Notes: generated by a model from the letters alone, not told the origin. 64,000 bases of DNA from Oscarella lobularis (GCF_947507565.1 NC_089183.1:2666001-2730000); one strand, 5' to 3'. Numbered from the stretch's first letter, positions 36,868 to 48,048 are shown. Made by a program: numbers and translations.

Positions 36868-37701
36868 ATGTTTCGTGCTGCCTTTTCCTGCGTTCTCCTC
36901 TTTGCCCTTTCGCACGACACTTGGGGAGAGTTTGCTGGTTACAATTTACCTTGCTTCAAAGACATATGCGGGAAGCCGTGCGGTAAGTAACATGCACAGC
37001 AGCGGACGTATACTGTTTCGACTTAGGTCTAACTAAAAAATTTTAGCCGATCTGGGGAAAGAACTCCAGTACTTCAACGTTAGTGTCAGTAACTGGCCAA
37101 TTCAGCCGGGCTCTCAAATCGTTTTGCTAAACGTTACTCTACTGCCAAGTGAGACTGAATCCTTGCTAGGCTGCATGAAGTCACCAGCTTCTAAACTAGT
37201 CTCTATAGCAACAAATCTAACCGACCTAAGTACCTCTATTGACGCCTTTGGCGTCATGGCGTCTTCTAATGAGACTATTCATTGCGCTGTGACCGATTAC
37301 CTGTGCGGAACCGACGATAAGACCCGTTGGGAAAACAAGATTTGCCCTATTCCAGCGTTTAGTGAGTTAGTTCTTCTGTTAAAAAAAGAATCGAAATGTT
37401 AATTAAACTAAGTTTAGAACCTACAACTTATGCATGGCCATACAGCAATGAAGACGTAGAAGCAGCGCTTAGCACTGTTGTAAGATTAACTAATTAGAAA
37501 TACTGTTTGTATTTCATCGGTGACTGAGTATAGGTAAGCGGAAACGTTACTGTCAAAATCATGAGCTTTGACAAGAAAATTCTCGCTTGTGTGAGATTCA
37601 CCTTGACCAAAAACACCACAAGAGATTTCTCTCCGGCAAATGCTTATGCGGCGAAGAAGACAAAGAGACTTTTTCCTTCTTCGGGACAGTGTGGGCAATG
37701 A
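36868..37701 (+). CDS. Secreted ML-domain lipid-binding protein (GM2-activator/MD-2-like), intact copy B
   Basis: Four exons that join in frame: 36868-36982, 37047-37361, 37418-37479 and 37534-37701, giving 219 residues. All introns are under 70 bp with GT-AG ends. A signal peptide (MFRAAFSCVLLFALS) leads into a cysteine-bearing start (NLPCFKDICGKPC). The body has features of ML-domain proteins such as GM2 activator, MD-2 and NPC2: strand-rich VSVSNWPIQPGSQIVLLNVT, paired cysteines (IHCAVTDYLCGT, KICPIPAF), a following aromatic TYAWPYS, and a final strand VKIMSFDKKILACVRFTL like the GM2A/NPC2 end. Such proteins are secreted and hold a lipid between two beta sheets. The assignment comes from motif order and is moderately sure. 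It is divergent from receptor B. Confidence 0.62.
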
Positions 37702-38163
37702 TTGCATCACTCTCTTTGGTGTGTTCAGGCAAGTTCCGTCAAATGTATTTTGTCTACTCTATATGTTCATTCTCGTAAATTGTGACGTCATCTATCGTGC
37801 TCCTACCGTTTTATAAGGCTATTTGTATCCGACGATATTTATTCATTGTTTTGCATCGCTGCGCAGTTTTTCGCAAACACGGCAATGGCTCTTTACACGT
37901 GGCGTTCTCAAATTAGCGCTTTTGCCTACAAAAACACAACTGCTTATCGTTATGCTCTTATGCTATCCCCCAACTGAAATCTCTCTTGAGATGACGAAGT
38001 AAGCATGGTAGACACGTTATAGTATAGTAGGCTGAATGATCTTAATTAATTTTAGTAGCAATCCTAAAGTAGTGTTATCGGTTTCTAAATACAACATTTA
38101 TTTGTCACGGTGAAGTAAACCGATCATCCGGGATTTCCTTTGGCTGCAACTTTCTCTGTGCTG
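37702..38163. other. Intergenic after the ML gene
   Basis: Paralogous to 25156-25761. Nothing coding is recognised. Confidence 0.45.
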
Positions 38164-38312
38164 GAGCATCTCCGTCTCGCTAAGCCATCCTTCGTCTTGC
38201 AGCAACATAGATTAGCGTTTTCTTTCTACAAGGCACGTAGGTATAGGCGTTGGCGTACCTCAATCTGACCCGTTATATCGCAGCCCAGAATAGTCTTCCG
38301 TTCGACGGAAAT
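38164..38312 (+). repeat. Dispersed repeat, copy 4
   Basis: Near-identical to 25762-25910, as expected of the paralogous position in unit B. Confidence 0.75.
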
Positions 38313-38598
38313 GCGTCCAGCAGAGCGTTCAAACAGCTCATTCGACGTACAGAGCCAGAGCAAAGAGCCCAAGGCACGTGCACATATCGCGCGGACACGT
38401 GCAGCGCGACTCGAATGCATAGAGCGAATTTATTCCACACGCCTATTATTCGCCGAACGGCAAGCAAAGCGAAGCTCAAACACACGAAAACAACACCAAG
38501 AGCGCGCGACACATATAATAATAACATCCAGAGAAAGCGTCTCGGAGCTCTGCGTGGGCGTGGCTCCTTTTTGCCTTTTTTTGTCGCAGCGTGCCCAA

Positions 38599-38848
38599 TC
38601 AGCCACAAGTGCCTACGGGAGCTCCGTGACAAACGTTGCTATTGCAGCACGAACCGCAAGAATAGACAGGCCAGCAGACGCACGTAGTCCCCGTGGACCA
38701 GCATCCTTCGCTGATGCTCGTGCACCGATTTTCATTGTCGCCCACGTCCGTGCAGGCGAGACCTTCGCAGCAGCTTTCCGCGCTCGGCTCTGTCGCATTT
38801 TTCGGAGGCGGAACGCATTGGTCGCCTTCGCTGCGGCACTCGTACTGG
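38599..38848 (-). pseudogene. Cysteine-rich peptide, broken copy B
   Basis: The cysteine-rich part is closely similar to the intact gene at 26223-26558 but the copy is incomplete at its 5' end. It looks non-functional and recent. It lies in the same place in unit B, upstream of and divergent from Kelch copy B. Confidence 0.8.
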
Positions 38849-39476
38849 TATTAATTCGCTTGGCGCCAATTGGGTGGCATTGCTCAGGTACTCCATTGCC
38901 TTACCTTAATTGAATTCCAGTAAGAGACAGACTATGACGACGTTTGAATGAAACGGCGACGCAATCGGAGGACGCACTTTTCTCAATTGTTCAAAGTATA
39001 AGTGGATCTCTGAAGTCCGAATGCCATAAAAGTAGAGCATCATGCATGATTTAGAAGGGAGACCTACGTAAGTGATATAAGAATGTCGTTTCCCATGGAG
39101 ATGGCCGGACCTACTTGCTTTCGCACGTAGTGAAACTCATCACTTCGTCGTTCTAATTTTGAATACGTTTGCGGTTGGCTTGGCGACCCGTCCCCCCAGA
39201 GTCTCTAGAGAGCGTACAAGGGCAGCAACCCTCACTTACTTCTATGCGAGGCTGTACACGCTGCTAATGACGTCATTGTATTGATTATCCGCCCACAGCG
39301 GAGTTTGTGTCATGATTCTTAATTTTGAAACCTTGCTAACCATGGCTGTGGTTGATCGACCAAAAATAGCAAGTACTGAACCGGTTTCGTCTGACATAAT
39401 TATCCGGCGACACAAACCGGAGCGATTATACGGGTGACTATACTCGCTCGAACCCGGAACGTCGCTTCGACGAAAA
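38849..39476. other. 5' region of Kelch copy B
   Basis: Shared with the other Kelch modules: CGTCGTTCTAATTTTGAATA, GCCCACAGCGGAGTTTGT, CCGGTTTCGTCTGACATAAT and the final CTCGAACCCGGAACG just before the start. No gene. Confidence 0.5.
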
Positions 39477-40216
39477 ATGGAAGAAACGATCTCATTCGAA
39501 GCGAAAAGCTACTCATCCTTTGCACGAGAGCAATACGACTCCTTTCGACTGTCAAATTACCTATGCGACGTCCTCATCGTCGGCAAAGAAGGCGAACGAT
39601 ATCCAGCGCACCGAATAATGCTCGCTTCCGCGAGCCCCTACTTTCGTTCGATGTTCGAAGGAAAGTTTCTAGAGAGTCAAAAGTCCGAAATCACCATTAG
39701 CAACATCGACGACGCCGTTCTGAAGCATCTAATCGAGTACGCTTACAAGGGAAAAATCGAATGTCCTGCGACTCTCCACGACGTCCAATGCCTTTACGAA
39801 GGGGCTCACTATTTACAGTTCGATCGTCTTCTGCAGATGTGCAGCGACTGGATCAAACTTCACGTCAATTCGTCGAATTGTCTAAGTTACGCCATATTTG
39901 CTCATCAATACGACGACTCGACTTTGCGTCGACTTTGCGATCGAATTTCCGCTGTGAACATAATGAAATTAGTCGACACCGACGACTTTCGTCTTCTCTC
40001 CGTCGACCACGTGGCCCGGCTTTTGAGTCACGACGAACTCGGCGTGCGAGTCGAAAACGACGTCCTTGGCATTCTTCACCAGTGGATCAAACACGACGAA
40101 ACGTCACGTCGACATCACGTCGAAAATCTCGCAACGAAAGTCATTCGTCTACCGCTAATCGATTATTCAAACGAGACGTCGTCCATTGACATTCTTTCGA
40201 ATCTCGACTATGAAGA

Positions 40217-40250
<34 letters not shown>

Positions 40251-41204
40251 TGCCAACGTCGAGTGGGATGCGAAGGCGTTCTTCTCGTCGCCGGCGGAAG
40301 CCGGATATATAACGAAAACGCGGATGAATACGAATTCGATAACAGAGCTCGAACGTACGACGCTTACGACGACACGTGGACGTCATTTCCGTCGCTACAA
40401 GTGCGACGATGCGAACCGCGAATCGCGACGTCGTTCGGCGTGGCGTACGCTCTCGGCGGTCGCACGATCAACTTCGAAGGCGAAGACGATTTCGAGTCGA
40501 CTCGTCTGGCCGTCGTCGAACGATACGATCCCGAACGACGGCGTTGGATCGACGACGTGGCGTCCATGTCGACGCCGAGAAGTCGAGACGAAATAGTTTG
40601 TTGCGCTAATTGCATCTATGGTATGAGTCTCAGTGACGTGGACGAAGCGACGTGCGAAGTGTTCGATCCGACGACGGGAACGTGGACGTCCGTTGCGTCT
40701 CCCGGCGAACGTCTTCGCACCGGCTATATTCTGTCTTCGCTCACCGATAAGATTTTCGCGATTGGGCGCGAGAGGTCCAGTGGGAAATTCGGGCATATGA
40801 CGTACGATCCGTCGGAGAATCGTTGGCTCGATTTTCGTCCCGAGAATGACGTCGAGTCAATTGTTACGTCTTCGATCTGCTACGCCTCGATCGGCGACCG
40901 CCTCTACATTTTTCCCACTGGACGTCTAGGGTTTTTTTTCGACGGTCACAGTGAGCGTTTCTCCGTTGGCGACAACCTGTTTCATATGTTGTCGCTACGA
41001 CGCGGTTATGGACTTGCAGGCGATCCTGATCGCGAAAGACTGTTTTTTCTGGGTAGGAACTGGAAGGACGACGAGCCGGTGTTGGCTCTGTATGACGGAC
41101 GAGCGGAAAAGTGGGACGTGAGAGCTTGGCCTTCTTCGAATTTTCGCGACACCTTTGAGTGCGCTGTTGTAGACAGGAGCCTGGTATTGAACGTTGGCGT
41201 TTAA
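39477..41204 (+). CDS. BTB-BACK-Kelch protein, intact copy B
   Basis: Single-exon gene of 575 residues. The BTB domain is at ~28-130 (YLCDVLIVGKEGERYPAHRI, ASPYFRSMFEG), BACK at ~135-240 (LHQWIKHDE), then a serine run of 11 residues encoded by TCG repeats, and five Kelch-type blades recognisable by their Y-D...W motifs (YDAYDDTW, YDPERRRW, FDPTTGTW, YDPSENRW, YDGRAEKW). Proteins of this family usually bind cullin-3 through BTB/BACK and a ubiquitination substrate through the propeller. The start is the ATG conserved in all four copies. Confidence 0.93.
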
Positions 41205-41663
41205 TGTAGACATGGGGCATGCGAATTATTGCGTTATTGTTTTTCAAGGTTACCGTAGTACAGGCGGGCAACCGATCGCAGGCAGAACGAATCTCCTTCC
41301 ATCGTTCGCCCCTCAAGAGCCTAATATCATTCTTTTTTCTTCAAGGTACCAGCCTGCCAACATGCAAGCTGGGCAAGTAACAAGGCCAACTCAACAGCTA
41401 AGTTACAGTACAGTAACGCCCCCAGTAAGTTTTTTAGAAACCGAGAGACGGCGCCAAGTAGGAGCTGATTCGGCTATATAGTAAAAAGAAGCCTCGGTAA
41501 AATAAATAGAATGCAGGAAGCGAATTTATTTGACGTGCCGATTATTCGCCGAACGGCTGCTCAAACATTAAGAACACTCACACACAAACAATACATCATT
41601 TAATAGCAAAACGCACATGAAAATTGCCCATCGGAGCTCTCCTTTGCCTTAGACTGTCTCCAA
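41205..41663. other. 3' flank of Kelch copy B
   Basis: Contains a 3'-flank sequence also found after Kelch copies C and D (GGGCAACCGATCGCA, CCCCTCAAGAGCC, TTCTTTTTTCTTCAAGGTA). No further gene. Confidence 0.45.
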
Positions 41664-41982
41664 TCAGGTACAAGTGGAAATCGGAGACCCGGTGCATTCG
41701 TGACGGCAGCATGAACTGCAACTGTCGTACGGCCAACACACGCAAGTAGTACCGAGCGGCCAGCACTTTTCTTGGACTTTCGTACACCGACCTTTGGAGT
41801 TGCTCACGTTTGCGCAGACATGGCCTTCGCAGCAGTTCTGTGGGCTTATCTCTGTTCCATTGTTCGGAAGGCATAGTTCTCCTTCACTGCGGCACTCGTA
41901 AAAGAACGAGCTGATTTGAATGCGAGTGAAGTTGTATGAAGAGAAGAGAGAGAAAAACGCTTAGAATAACTGCAATCTTCAT
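41664..41982 (-). pseudogene. Cysteine-rich peptide, divergent broken copy C
   Basis: Keeps the full cysteine pattern of the family with many substitutions elsewhere, so it is the oldest-diverged copy. It appears broken near its 5' end. A TATA-like sequence (TATATAAC) lies upstream, near 42035, as in the intact gene. Confidence 0.75.
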
Positions 41983-42905
41983 CTCTTGATCTCGGCGCGC
42001 GAAACTGTCTGTTGCACGTAAAGAGCCAAGAATATATAACGGCACACTCGACCCACCCACGATAAAAAAATCAGAATAATAACGTCACTTCCAAAAGCCA
42101 CAGTGCACCGATATGGTATCTCAAGGTGTAGCGTTACGCAAAAGTTATTAACCACAGGTGACGAAAGTAGCTGCATCATGCAGTAAGTCTATATTACTAA
42201 CCATAGATGACGAAAGCATGTTGTCTATATTACTAACCACAGGCGACAAATTGCTGCATGGCGTCTAGCTATATAGCTTCCTCGAGTTGTCGGTACGTAA
42301 GAGCTATAAGTCTATTCACTCTCGCTTTGAACTCTGCCCTGGCTGCCCTACACTGTACTTTATATAATAAAGTAGGATGTTCTATAGTACCTCGGAGCTC
42401 CTCGGAGCATAAAACACACTTTCATAACGTCAATCCAAGCATACGCACAGGATGATGACATGCGATTTGTAAAGTAATACAAAAAAAGTTATTTACAATG
42501 CATAATATTACTAACCACATGTCATCTATATCACTAACCACCACAGGTGACAATAGCCGGGGGGCTGCATGTCGTCTTTATAGCTTCCTCGAGTTGTCGG
42601 TACGTAAGAGCTAGGATTCGATCAAATACGTACGTACGCGCTATGAGACATCTCCGCGATTGGAATTTGTAACATATTTTTGCTCTGATTGGGAAATCGA
42701 TCTACGCGTAAGTACGGCGTTTTCTTCTTGGCCTACACTGTTCTGCATACGGGCAACCGATCGCAAGCAGTCGCGACGTACAAGGCGAACGAATCTCCTT
42801 CTATCTTGGCCATCCTTCACCCCTATAGGCTCAAGAGCCGCGGCACCATTACAAGCACAAAATCATTCCTTCTGCAGCTCAGGGCTCGAACCCGGAACGT
42901 CGAAA
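41983..42905. other. Rearranged flank between modules B and C, with internal direct repeats
   Basis: ATAGCTTCCTCGAGTTGTCG followed by GTACGTAAGAGCTA occurs at ~42272 and again at ~42580. TTACTAACCACAGG-type motifs recur at ~42150, 42195, 42230 and 42535. From ~42740 to ~42885 the sequence resembles the 3' flank of a Kelch gene (compare 44698-44815), joined directly to the Kelch start. The reading frame of copy C is open upstream to 42660, but that extension is not shared by other copies. Confidence 0.55.
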
Positions 42906-44624
42906 ATGGAAGAAACGATCTCATTCGAAGCGGAAGGCTACTCATCCTTTGCACGAGAGCAATGCGACTCCTTTCGACTGTCAAACTACCTATGCGACGT
43001 CATCATCGTCGGCAAAGAAGGCGAACGACATCCAGCGCACCGAATAATGCTCGCCGCCGCGAGCCCCTACTTTCGTGCGATGTTCGACGGAAACTTTCTA
43101 GAGAGTCAAAAGCCCGAAATCACCATTAGCAACATCGACGACGCCGTTCTGAAGCATCTAATCGAGTACGCTTACAGGGGAAAAATTGAATGTCGTGCGA
43201 CTCTCCACGACGTCCAATGCCTTTACGAAGGGGCTCACTATCTACAGTTCGATCGTCTTCTGCAGATGTGCAGCGACTGGATCAAACATCACGTCGATTC
43301 GTCGAATTGTCTAAGTTACGCCACATTTGCTCATCAATACGACGACTCGACATTACGTCGACTTTGCGATCGAATTTCCGCTGTGAACATAATGAAATTA
43401 GTCGACACCGACGACTTCCGTCTTCTCTCCGTCGACCACGTGACCCGGCTTTTGAGTCACGACGAACTCGGCGTGCGAGACGAAAACGACGTCGTTGGAA
43501 TTCTTCACCAGTGGATCAAACACGACGAAACGTCTCGTCGACATCACGCGGAAAATCTCGCAACAAAAGTCATTCGTCTACCGCTAATCGATTATTCAAA
43601 CGAGACGTCGTCCCTCGACATTCTTTCGAATCTCGACTCGTCGTCGTCGTCGTCGTCGTCGTCGTCATGCCAACGTCGAGTGGGATGCGAAGGCGTTCTT
43701 CTCGTCGCCATCGGAAGCCGGATATACAACGAAGACACGAATAAATACGACTTCGATAGCAGAGCTCAAACGTACGACGCTTACAGCGACACGTGGACGT
43801 CGTTTCCGTCCCTAGAAGTGCAACGATGCGAACCGCGAATCGCGACGTCGTTCGGCGTGACGTACGCTCTCGGCGGTCGCGCCATCGACTTCGAAGTCGC
43901 AGCCGAGTACAAGTCGTCTCGTCTCGCCGTCGTCGAACGATACGATCCCGAACGACGGCGTTGGATCGACGACGTGGCGTCCATGTCGACGCCGCGGAGT
44001 CGAGACGAAATAGTTTGTTGCGCTGATCGCATCTACGGCATGAGTCTCGCTCGCGACGAAGCGACGTGCGAAGTGTTCGATTCGACGACGGGAACGTGGA
44101 CGCCCGTCGCGTCTCCCGGCGGCGGCGAACGTCGTTTTAGAAGCGGCTATTTTTTGTCTTCGCTTGCCGGTAAGATTTTCGCGATTGGGCGCGAGAGGTC
44201 CAGTGGGACATTCGGGCATATGCCATATGATCCGTCGGAGAATCGTTGGCTCGATTTTCGTCCCAACATTTACATCAAGTCAATTGGCTCGTCTTCGATC
44301 CACTACGGCTCGATCGATGACCGCCTCTACATTTTTACCACTAGAAGTGTGGAGGATGTTTTCGACGGTCGCAGTGAGAGTTTCATTGGCGACAACCCGT
44401 TTCATGCGTGTTCGCTGCAGCGCGGTAATGGCCTTGCTGGAGATCCTGATCGCAAAAGACTGTTTTTTCTGGGTAGGGAATCGAAGGCGCACGAGCCGGA
44501 GTTGGCTCTGTATGACGGACGAGCGAAAAAGTGGGACGTGAGAGCTTGGCCTTCTTCAATTTTTCACGACACCTTTGAGTGCGCTGTTGTAGACAGGAGC
44601 CTGGTACTGAACGTTGGCGTTTAA
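42906..44624 (+). CDS. BTB-BACK-Kelch protein, intact copy C
   Basis: Intronless, 572 residues from the conserved ATG at 42906. It has the same domains as copy B: BTB (YLCDVIIVGKEGERHPAHRI), BACK, a 10-residue serine run, and a five-bladed Kelch part (YDAYSDTW, YDPERRRW, FDSTTGTW, YDPSENRW, YDGRAKKW). The N-terminal half is almost the same as in B, while the distal propeller is more divergent. Its 5' flank differs from the other three copies (see 41983-42905), so its expression may differ. Confidence 0.92.
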   Translation: MEETISFEAEGYSSFAREQCDSFRLSNYLCDVIIVGKEGERHPAHRIMLAAASPYFRAMFDGNFLESQKPEITISNIDDAVLKHLIEYAYRGKIECRATLHDVQCLYEGAHYLQFDRLLQMCSDWIKHHVDSSNCLSYATFAHQYDDSTLRRLCDRISAVNIMKLVDTDDFRLLSVDHVTRLLSHDELGVRDENDVVGILHQWIKHDETSRRHHAENLATKVIRLPLIDYSNETSSLDILSNLDSSSSSSSSSSCQRRVGCEGVLLVAIGSRIYNEDTNKYDFDSRAQTYDAYSDTWTSFPSLEVQRCEPRIATSFGVTYALGGRAIDFEVAAEYKSSRLAVVERYDPERRRWIDDVASMSTPRSRDEIVCCADRIYGMSLARDEATCEVFDSTTGTWTPVASPGGGERRFRSGYFLSSLAGKIFAIGRERSSGTFGHMPYDPSENRWLDFRPNIYIKSIGSSSIHYGSIDDRLYIFTTRSVEDVFDGRSESFIGDNPFHACSLQRGNGLAGDPDRKRLFFLGRESKAHEPELALYDGRAKKWDVRAWPSSIFHDTFECAVVDRSLVLNVGV

Positions 44625-45132
44625 TTAATGTAGACATGGAGCATGCGAATAATTGTGTTATTGTTTTTCAAGGGAAACGTGATTATCCTCCTACTGCATA
44701 CGGGCAACCGATCGCACGACGCACGAGGCGAACGAATCTTCTTCTATCTTGGCCATCCTTCGCTCCTCAAGAGCCGCGGCACCATTAAAAGCACAAAATC
44801 ATTCTTTCTGCAAGGTATCGTTTAAGTTGAAGTTATGGAAGAGTTTTTTGGTAAAATAATATTTCAGTGCTAGAGTTGTTTCGATTTATGCCCTATTGGC
44901 TCATTGATCTTTTTAGGTGTCACGTGCTACGAAGCCCGTCTTAGGCGTCTTTGTTTTGCGAATTTATTCCACATGCCGATTATTCGACGAACGACAAACA
45001 AAGCGAAGCTCAAACACACGAAAACAACACCAAGAACACGCGACACATATAATAATAACATCCAGAGAAAGCGTCTCTCCGAGCTCTGCGTGGGCGTGGC
45101 TCCTTTTTGCCTTTTTGTCGCAGCATGCCCAA
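44625..45132. other. 3' flank of Kelch copy C
   Basis: Shared 3'-flank sequence, then sequence resembling the 3' flank of peptide copy A (AATTTATTCCACATGCCGAT near 44960). No gene. Confidence 0.45.
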
Positions 45133-45457
45133 TCAGCCACAAGTGCCTACGGGAGCTCCGCGACAAACGTTGCTATTGCAGCACGAATCGCAAGAATAGT
45201 CCGGCCAGCAGAAGCACGTAGCCCCTTTGGACCAGCATCCTTCGCTGATGCTCGTGCACCGATTTTCATTGTCGCCCACGTCCGTGCAGGCGAGACCTTC
45301 GCAGCAGCTTTCCGCGCTGGGCTCTGTCGCATTTTTCGGAGGCGGAACGCATTGGTCGCCTTCGCTGCGACACTCGTACTGGTACGAGGTGATGCGAACG
45401 GCGGTGAAGTTGTACGAAGCGAAGAGCGACAGAAAGACGCTCTGCTATCTTTGTCAT
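45133..45457 (-). pseudogene. Cysteine-rich peptide, broken copy D
   Basis: Very close to the intact copy in the cysteine-rich part and broken near the 5' end. It keeps the upstream TATA-like sequence (45507). It appears young. Confidence 0.8.
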
Positions 45458-46343
45458 GGTGGGATCGGGCGCGCGACTGGCTGTTTGCACGCTAAGCGCT
45501 AGGAGTATATAGCGGCGCACGTACTCGCGACGAGAGAAGCATGCACATTATGCGGCTAATTCGCTTGGCGCCAATTGGTCGGCTCCATTGCCTTACATTA
45601 ATTGAATTCTGATAAGTGACAGATTGAATTCGTGTAACGTTCCTTTTTGTACGTGTTCTTGGACACGAAGAGACCCTTGCGAGGACTACTACCAAGTTTG
45701 AATGAAACGGCGACTCAATCGGAGGACGCACTTTTCTCAATTGTGGATCTCCGAAGCCCGAATGCCATCAAAGTAGAGCATCATGCATGATTTAGAAGGA
45801 AGACGTACGTAAGTGATATAGGAATGTCGTTTCCCATGGAGATGGCCGGGCCTACTTGCTTGCTTTCACACGTAGGATCAAGTGAAACCCATCACTTCGT
45901 CGTTCTAATTTTGAATACGTTTGCGGTTGGCTTGGCGCCGCTATGTACTGACGTCGGCAAGCATGAGAACAATTAGGCATCTATGAATTAGGTCAGCAAC
46001 CCGTCTCCCCAGAGTCTCTAGAGAGCCTACAAGGGCAGGAACCTTCACGCACAAATTCGTCACGAAGATTCAAAGCGACGTTTGGGTTGGGGTTTCATAG
46101 AAGTGATGCCCTAATCTGGTCACGGTATGATCAATTACTTATACACGCTGCTAATGACGTCATCGTATTAAATATCCACCCACAGCGGAGTTTGTCATGA
46201 TTCTTAATTAATTTTGAAATCTGGCTAACCATGGCTGTGGTTGATCGACCAAAAATAGAGGGTACTGAACCGGTTTCGTCTGACATAATTATAAACCGGA
46301 GAGATTATACGGGTGACTAGACTCGCTCGAACCCGGAACGAAA
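45458..46343. other. 5' region of Kelch copy D
   Basis: Paralogous to 26640-27585 and 38849-39476. No gene recognised. Confidence 0.45.
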
Positions 46344-48048
46344 ATGGAAGAAACGATCTCATTCGAAGCGGAAAGCTACTCATCCTTTGCACGAGAGCAA
46401 TACGACTCCTTTCGACTGTCAAATTACCTATGCGATGTCCTCATCGTCGGCAAAGAAGGCAAACGACATCCAGCGCACCGAATAATGCTCGCCTCCGCGA
46501 GCCCCTACTTCCGTGCGATGTTCGAAGGAAAGTTTCTGAAAGCCCGAAATCACCATCAGCAACATCGAAGACGCCGTTCTGAAGGATCTAATCGAGTACG
46601 CTTACAAGGGAAAAATCGAATGTCCTGCGTCTCTCCACGACGTCCAATGCCTTTACGAAGGGGCTCACTATCTACAGTTCGATCGTCTTCTGCAGATGTG
46701 CAGCGACTGGATCAAACTTCACGTCAATTCGTCGAATTGTCTAAGTTACGCCATATTTGCTCATCAATACGACGACTCGACATTGCGTCGACTTTGCGAT
46801 CGAATTTCCGCTGTGAACATAATGAAATTAGTCGACACCGACGACTTCCGTCTTCTCTCCGTCGACCACGTGACCCGGCTTTTGAGTCACGACGAACTCG
46901 GCGTGCGAGTCGAAAACGACGTCCTTGGCATTCTTCACCAGTGGATCAAACACGACGAAACGTCACGTCGACATCACGTCGAAAATCTCGCAACAAAAGC
47001 CATTCGTCTACCGCTAATCGATTATTCAAACGAGACGTCGTCCCTCGACATTCTTTCGAATCTCGACTACAAAGACTCGTCGTCGTCATGCCAACGTCGA
47101 GTGGGATGCGAAGGCGTTCTTCTCGTCGCCGTCGAAAGCCGGAAATATAACAAAGACACGAATAAATACGACTTCGATAGCGGAGCTCAAACGTACGACG
47201 CCTACAGCGACACGTGGACGTCGTTTCCGTCCCTAGAAGTGCAACGATGCGAACCGCGAATCGCGACGTCGTTCGGCGTGACGTACGCTCTCGGCGGTCG
47301 CGCCATCGACTTTGAAGTCGCAGACGAATACAAGTCGACTCGTCTCGCCGTCGTCGAACGATACGATCCCGAACGACGGCGTTGGATCGACGACGTGGCG
47401 TCCATGTCGACGCCGCGGAGTCGACACGAAATAGTTTGTTACGCTAATCGCATCTACGGCATGAGTCTCGCTCGCGACGAAGCGACGTGCGAAGTGTTCG
47501 ATTCGACGACGGGAACGTGGACGCCCGTCGCGTTTCCCGGCGGCGAACGTCGTCTTAGAAACGGCTTTTTTGTGTCTTCGCTTGCCGGTAAGATTTTCGC
47601 GATTGGGCGCGAGAGGTCCAGTGGGAAATTCGGGCACATGACGTATGATCCGTCGGAGAATCGTTGGCTCGATTTTCGTCCCAATGATTACATCAAGTCA
47701 ATTTGCCCGCCTTGGGTCTGCTACGCCTCGATCGGTAACCGCCTCTACATTTTTCCCACTGCTGGAAGTCTGGGCTCTCTGGAGGTTTTCTTCGACGGTC
47801 GCCATGAGCATTTCTCCCTTGACAACAACCTGTGTTCGCTGCAGCGCTGTTCGGGACTTGCTGGAGATCCTGATCGCAAAAGACTGTTTCTTCTGGGTAG
47901 GAAATCGAAGGTCCACGAGCCGGAGTTGGCTCTGTATGACGGACGAGCGAAAAAGTGGGACGTGAGAGCTTGGCCTTCTTCAAATTTTCCCGACATGTTT
48001 GAGTGCGCTGTTGTAGACAGGAGCCTGGTATTGAACGTTGGCGTTTAA
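46344..48048 (+). pseudogene. BTB-BACK-Kelch gene, copy D with shifted frame
   Basis: Starts with the conserved MEETISFEAES. A net 8-bp deletion after FEGKFL (~46538) moves translation into a non-homologous frame. The BACK and Kelch parts remain fully open in the correct frame to the normal end at 48048 (450 codons from an internal ATG at 46696). Either this is a young pseudogene, or a shorter protein is made from a downstream start; the first is likelier. Confidence 0.85.

Larger units (their letters stand above)
29640..41204. repeat. Segmental duplication, unit B
   Basis: Paralogue of 18640-28349 with the same gene order. Length differences come mainly from a 337-bp promoter duplication, a 921-bp transposon and the retained Kelch 3' half. 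Confidence 0.9.

Noticed and set aside
42880-42905. tRNA or tRNA-derived SINE on the minus strand
   Set aside because: GGGTTCGAGCCC resembles a polymerase III B box, but no A box, acceptor stem or anticodon arm fits. The other Kelch copies have the same place with a poorer match.
42660-42905. N-terminal extension of Kelch copy C
   Set aside because: The frame is open, but the sequence comes from a rearranged flank, is absent from the other copies, and the conserved ATG at 42906 fits all paralogues.
40364-44637. Arg/Ser-rich frames of 70-150 codons on both strands of the Kelch genes
   Set aside because: They are shadows of the TCG/CGA-rich Kelch coding sequence, and the composition follows from reverse or shifted reading.
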